Positions 60,667-64,000 of a stretch of 64,000 bases of DNA are shown here, one piece after another. A model generated the notes under the pieces. That model saw only the letters and a program-made list of their open reading frames with translations. It was not told the DNA's origin and ran no database searches. The stretch spans positions 62,001 to 126,000 of the forward strand of contig DWZH01000038.1 in the NCBI GenBank assembly GCA_019118275.1, read 5' to 3'. Made by a program: the position numbers and the translations under genes. Positions within the stretch are counted from its first letter, which is position 1; the number at the start of each line of letters is the position of its first letter. The DNA is from Candidatus Brachybacterium merdavium. Its GTDB lineage: Bacteria > Actinomycetota > Actinomycetes > Actinomycetales > Dermabacteraceae.

Positions 60667-61857
60667 TCACTCGTCACCGACGTCGCGTTCTACAAGGTGC
60701 AGGGCGAGCGCCCTGGCGAGGTCCGCGCCGAAGGCACGGGCACTGCTCGCATCGACCTCGACCCCTTCGGCGTCTGCATAGGGGAATTCGAGCACCGCAT
60801 GCGTTCCGATCCCGGCACGATCCGTGAGGTGGGCGTCGAGCGAGGTCAGCGGAGTGTCACGACCGTCACGACTCAGATAGTTCGCGGGGACGTTCCAGGC
60901 TGTGCCGAACGGTAGATCGTTGGCACGCCGATACGGAAGCGGGCCCTCGGCGACCTCCTCGAGAACTGCTGCGAGCCCTCGGACAGCCTCCCAGCTGCTG
61001 GCGCTGTCGGGACCGACGAAGTAGATGCGCTGATTCGTCGGGCCGGCCACGTTGGGACAGTGCAGGTCGACGACCGCATCGAATCCTCGCGGGTCGTCGA
61101 GGAGCCGCTTGATCGCCCGCGTCTCGGGATACAGCCCTTCGTCGGGCCCGTAGTCGCGGGCGTGGTCATGGGGTGCTCGATTCTTGCCCTGGTCCCCGAG
61201 GGCAACGCCGTCGACGTCGACGAAGGGGACGATAACGAGCTCGACCCGCTCTCGCAGCCGGCGTGCGGGCTCGCACTCGCCAGCGAGCACCCTGGTCATC
61301 AGTCCTTCCAGGACATGGCTGGCCATCGTTTCGCAGGCATGGTGCCGACAGGTGAGGAGCACACGCTGTTGCGGCTCTCCCCGCACTTTCCCGAGACGGA
61401 GGAGCTCCACGCGGCGCCCGCGCCTGGTGTGTGTGAGCAGCCGCCGCTCCAGCGCGGGGTGTTCTGTGTACGCGGCGAGAAAGCGCTCGAGCTCAACCGC
61501 CGTGTAGGGCATCGCGAAGGAGAGCCGCAGCTCACTGGTCCCCTCAGGAACCGTCAGGGTGAACTCGTCCCCGGTCACCGCGCCGGCCCCGAGCCAGCTC
61601 CAGGTGCAGCCGCCATCCGTGCTGACTGCCGGGCCTCGCACCCCGATCGCCGGTCCCAGATCACGCCGGACCTGCACGGTGAGGTGTCGTCCCACTGCTC
61701 CCCGCACTCGGACACACCAGTAGAACCAGTCTCCGATGGTGTCGCGGATGTCGGGGCGCAGTTCGATGCGGTCTGCGTCGACGCGTTCGATGACTGCGTT
61801 TCCACCGGGGAATTCTGTGTCGACCTGAAGAGGCGGCTCCCTACTCGTCACGTGCAC
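60667..61857 (-). CDS. M14-family zinc carboxypeptidase, cytoplasmic
   Basis: A 396-residue metallopeptidase. The N-terminal beta domain (about 1-130) resembles that of cytosolic carboxypeptidases. HxxE is in CRHHACETMASH near 170, VDVDGVALG and PHDHARDYG follow, the third zinc His is in VDLHCP, and the catalytic Glu in AVLEFPY. No signal peptide. GTG 61857 overlaps the upstream phosphatase-like gene by 10 bp, so the two are co-translated. Confidence 0.82.
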   Translation of the reverse strand: MHVTSREPPLQVDTEFPGGNAVIERVDADRIELRPDIRDTIGDWFYWCVRVRGAVGRHLTVQVRRDLGPAIGVRGPAVSTDGGCTWSWLGAGAVTGDEFTLTVPEGTSELRLSFAMPYTAVELERFLAAYTEHPALERRLLTHTRRGRRVELLRLGKVRGEPQQRVLLTCRHHACETMASHVLEGLMTRVLAGECEPARRLRERVELVIVPFVDVDGVALGDQGKNRAPHDHARDYGPDEGLYPETRAIKRLLDDPRGFDAVVDLHCPNVAGPTNQRIYFVGPDSASSWEAVRGLAAVLEEVAEGPLPYRRANDLPFGTAWNVPANYLSRDGRDTPLTSLDAHLTDRAGIGTHAVLEFPYADAEGVEVDASSARAFGADLARALALHLVERDVGDE

Positions 61858-62810
61858 AGATCCTTCCCCCCGTGGCGCTCCGCCGGGGGCACTCCCAGAT
61901 GGGAGAGCGCGGTCGGTGCGATGTCGATGTTCTCCGCGCTCTCGGCCCAGCTGTCGGCTGTCCGGGTCGGAGAGCAGCCGCCGACCATGGCGGCGACGAC
62001 GAACGACTGACGCTCCTCCCAGGAGCCTCCTCCGTGGCCTCCCTCATCGAGGTGTCCGTGATCGGTGGTCACTATCACCAGCCATTGCTCCGAGGACCAG
62101 GTAGGACGGTTGCTCAGCGCAGACAGCAGACGTCCGAGCCGCTGGTCCTGTCGGAGTACGGCTGCCTCGTACTCGGCGCCGACCCCGTGCTCGTGGGCGA
62201 TCTGGTCGGTCTCCCCGAGGTAGACGAAGGCGAGGTCCGGGTCGTTGACGCGAAGATGGTGCTCGGCCGCCTCCACGATGATCGGGTCGGTTTCGGTGAA
62301 TTTCCCCGGGTAGGCTCGCCGGTCCACCCAGTCGATGGTGCCGACCCCGGGGCCGAAGAGCGGGCCGGGCCCGAACTCCGTGCCGAAGATCAGCGCCGAG
62401 GCCGCGCCATAGGTGTGGAGGTCCGGGCGAGCGCAGAATGCCGTGGTGAGCAGCTCCGGATAGCGGTGGAGGCGGTTCAGCTCCTCCTCGTTGCCCATCA
62501 CTCCGTGGGCATCAGGCCATACTCCGGTCAGAATCGTCGCCCACCCGACGGCAGTCACCGTGGGCGCCACGTCGATTCCCGGAAGAGTCGTGCTCCACCA
62601 GCGGCCGTGCTCCGCCAGTCCGCTCAGCGTCGAGGGGGAGAGCCGTCGGGCCGTGTCGTCCCGCACCCCGTCCCAGCCGACGATCAGGACCTTCGGCCGA
62701 GGGTGGTCAGGGCCGCGCCCGCCGTCCGCCACGTCCATTGCCATGTCTGTCATCGCCCATCCTTCCCGAGGGTCTCTCGTATGGTGCATCTCATCGTCCT
62801 CGTCGGCCAC
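61848..62810 (-). CDS. Alkaline-phosphatase-superfamily hydrolase (phosphodiesterase-like)
   Basis: A 320-residue NPP-like hydrolase. The first metal site is VGWDGVRDD; the Thr nucleophile is in PTVTAVGWATILTG with HGVMGNE after it; GETDQIAHEHG and TTDHGH carry further metal ligands, and GGHGG the last His. Such enzymes cut phosphodiesters or pyrophosphates. No signal peptide, so it is predicted cytoplasmic. GTG 62810 starts one base after the permease stop; ATG codons a few residues in are alternatives. Confidence 0.8.
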   Translation of the reverse strand: MADEDDEMHHTRDPREGWAMTDMAMDVADGGRGPDHPRPKVLIVGWDGVRDDTARRLSPSTLSGLAEHGRWWSTTLPGIDVAPTVTAVGWATILTGVWPDAHGVMGNEEELNRLHRYPELLTTAFCARPDLHTYGAASALIFGTEFGPGPLFGPGVGTIDWVDRRAYPGKFTETDPIIVEAAEHHLRVNDPDLAFVYLGETDQIAHEHGVGAEYEAAVLRQDQRLGRLLSALSNRPTWSSEQWLVIVTTDHGHLDEGGHGGGSWEERQSFVVAAMVGGCSPTRTADSWAESAENIDIAPTALSHLGVPPAERHGGKDLCT

Positions 62811-62811
62811 G

Positions 62812-63639
62812 TCATCCCTTGACCGCGCCGGCGACGAGCCCGGCCTTCAGCTGGCGTTGGCCCAGGACGAGCACGATGAGCGTGCCCGCCATCACCATCA
62901 CGGTCGCCGCCATCACCAGAGGCCACGCAGTGGTCGCCTCGCCCTGCAGACTTCGCAGGGCGATCTGTACCGTTCGGACCCGCTCCTCGCTCGTGACCAG
63001 AAGAGGCCACAGGTACGTGTTCCACGTCGTGATGAACGTGAACACTGCAAGAGTCGCGAGCATGGGGCGATTCAGAGGGAGCACCGTCGAGACGAAAAAT
63101 CGGAACCTCGAAGCCCCGTCGACCTGCATCGCTTCGTGCAGATCGTTCGGGAGGGTGCGGAACGACTGTCGAAGAAGAAAAATTCCGAAGCCCATCGCGA
63201 ACGACGGCACGGTAAGCCCCTGAAAGGTATTCAGCCAACCGAGATCCCTGACGGTCTGAAAGTTGACGATGATCGTCGCCTCCCACGGAATCATCAGGGT
63301 CCCGAGCACTATCGCGAACAACATTCCTCTACCGCGGAAGGGGATGAACGTGAATGAGAATGCGGCCATGCTGCTCGTCACCAAAACGGCAACTGTCACC
63401 AGGCCAGCCATGATGAACGAATTACCAAAATAGCGCAGCAGAGGGAACCTCTCGAACGCCGCTACATAGTTACTGAACTCAAGAGGCCATGACGGCAGGA
63501 CGGCGCCCGCGTTGAAATCTGACTGTGTCATCAGGCTTGCCGCGATCGCATATAGCAACGGGAACGTCGTCAGGAGCGCAGCTAAACACAACGCACCCCA
63601 CACGAGGATACGCGAAAGACGCCCTTGGGCGATGTTCAC
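62812..63639 (-). CDS. ABC sugar-type permease, UgpE/MalG-like
   Basis: The second membrane subunit of a CUT1-type importer, 275 residues, six helices. The EAA loop is EAMQVDGASRFRFF with the following LPLNRP. IPWEATIIVNFQTVRDLGWLN resembles UgpE. It is coupled by GTGA to the other permease. GC drops here relative to the window. Confidence 0.88.
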   Translation of the reverse strand: MNIAQGRLSRILVWGALCLAALLTTFPLLYAIAASLMTQSDFNAGAVLPSWPLEFSNYVAAFERFPLLRYFGNSFIMAGLVTVAVLVTSSMAAFSFTFIPFRGRGMLFAIVLGTLMIPWEATIIVNFQTVRDLGWLNTFQGLTVPSFAMGFGIFLLRQSFRTLPNDLHEAMQVDGASRFRFFVSTVLPLNRPMLATLAVFTFITTWNTYLWPLLVTSEERVRTVQIALRSLQGEATTAWPLVMAATVMVMAGTLIVLVLGQRQLKAGLVAGAVKG

Positions 63640-64000
63640 TGGTAATGCACCTTCTTATCTCCGATACGGTACTGCACCCCTGTGAGAACCATGATGAGAA
63701 GGAACAGGACGATAGTCTCTGCACTCGCATACCCGACCTGGTTCCGCACGAATGCATTCTGGTAGATCTCATACACGATAAGGTTTGTCGCACCTGCGGG
63801 CCCTCCTCCGGTGAGGATGTCAATCTGGCCGAACGACTGGAGGGAGTTGATCACGAGCACAACGCTCACGAAGAACAGGACGGGGGAGAGCAGCGGGAGG
63901 GTCACGTGTCGTAACTGTCGCCGGCGATTCGCCCCGTCGATTGCGGCACTCTCATACAGTTCCGTCGGGACGGCCTGGAGCCCGCCAAGGAGCACGATGA
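63636..64000 (-). CDS. ABC sugar-type permease, UgpA/MalF-like, 5' end outside window
   Basis: C-terminal part of the first membrane subunit. The EAA loop is ESAAIDGANRRRQLRHVTL, and FGQIDILTGGGPAGATNL closely follows UgpA relatives. The frame is open to the right edge, so the start lies beyond the window; substrate-binding and ATPase genes would be expected there. The stop overlaps the UgpE-like start. Confidence 0.86.
   Translation of the reverse strand, partial: IVLLGGLQAVPTELYESAAIDGANRRRQLRHVTLPLLSPVLFFVSVVLVINSLQSFGQIDILTGGGPAGATNLIVYEIYQNAFVRNQVGYASAETIVLFLLIMVLTGVQYRIGDKKVHYQ

Noticed and set aside
60437-60670. Short minus-strand frame (77 codons) after the M14 gene, starting at an overlapping GTG
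   Set aside because: No family match, and its end runs into the GNAT gene; more likely chance, though a truncated gene cannot be excluded.
1-64000. CRISPR array, rRNA, prophage, intact insertion sequence
   Set aside because: No regularly spaced repeats, rRNA signatures, integrase or complete transposase were seen on reading the window.

Overview
The window is 64 kb of high-GC (about 70%) DNA from an actinobacterium. Mycothiol ligase (mshC), the Pup system (arc, dop, pup, pafA), the RNA polymerase-binding protein RbpA, the fused regulator PafBC, a corynebacterial-type GlgA and a separate lnt/ppm1 pair all point to Actinomycetota. Gene order and the absence of 20S proteasome genes suggest a member of Micrococcales, possibly Dermabacteraceae or Brachybacterium-like; that placement is inference. 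Coding density is very high. Many genes overlap by 4 bp (ATGA or GTGA), and several convergent pairs overlap at their stops. One tRNA was found (Leu, GAG), with no rRNA and no CRISPR array.

Layout. 0-2.5 kb: end of mltG, aroE, and a small unknown gene behind a possible leader peptide. 2.6-3.46 kb: tRNA-Leu, then the only long gene-free stretch, holding remnants of an alpha/beta hydrolase and an IS110-type transposase plus short repeats. 3.5-10.4 kb: a SNF2/SWIM helicase on the minus strand, then a sugar-type operon (GPH symporter, YdjC-like deacetylase, CehA-type PHP hydrolase). 10.4-13.1 kb: two SPOUT rRNA/tRNA methyltransferases, a lone prepilin peptidase, a DUF5703 protein and an Asp-rich protein. 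13.2-27.1 kb: a conserved actinobacterial block (uppP, mshC, PAC2, site-2 protease, trmI, arc, dop, pup, pafA, two FKBPs, priA). 27.2-30.1 kb: two convergent transporters. 30.2-37.3 kb: fmt, rsmB, rpe, an FMN riboswitch with a PnuX-type riboflavin importer, hisE, hisG, a PH-domain protein and DUF3866.

37.4-48.5 kb: pafBC, tatA, tatC, a diacylglycerol-kinase-like gene, a HelY-type helicase, a core-less amidohydrolase-like gene, lnt, ppm1, fxsA. 48.6-52.5 kb (minus strand): rbpA, a glycerophosphodiesterase, SURF1 and two related Pro/Trp-motif membrane proteins. 52.7-57.9 kb: fabG, sixA, serB, glgC divergent from glgA, and an unknown gene. 58.1-60.5 kb: an ABC ATPase, a TrmH-type methyltransferase and a GNAT enzyme. 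60.7-64 kb (minus strand): an M14 carboxypeptidase, an alkaline-phosphatase-superfamily hydrolase and two Ugp-like ABC permeases. GC content falls clearly in this last part.

How the genes fit together. The pupylation genes are complete but no 20S proteasome genes lie between pup and pafA, and the ATPase lacks the usual gate-opening C-terminus, so pupylation here probably works without a proteasome. FMN-controlled PnuX sits between rpe and hisE/hisG, where related actinobacteria often carry riboflavin synthesis genes, which suggests dependence on imported riboflavin. The lipoprotein and envelope genes (mltG, uppP, lnt, ppm1, tatAC, site-2 protease) support a standard diderm-free, mycothiol-producing actinobacterial cell. 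No clearly new defence or mobile system was found. The most interesting points are the proteasome-free Pup locus, the riboflavin locus, and the composition-shifted cassette at the right end.
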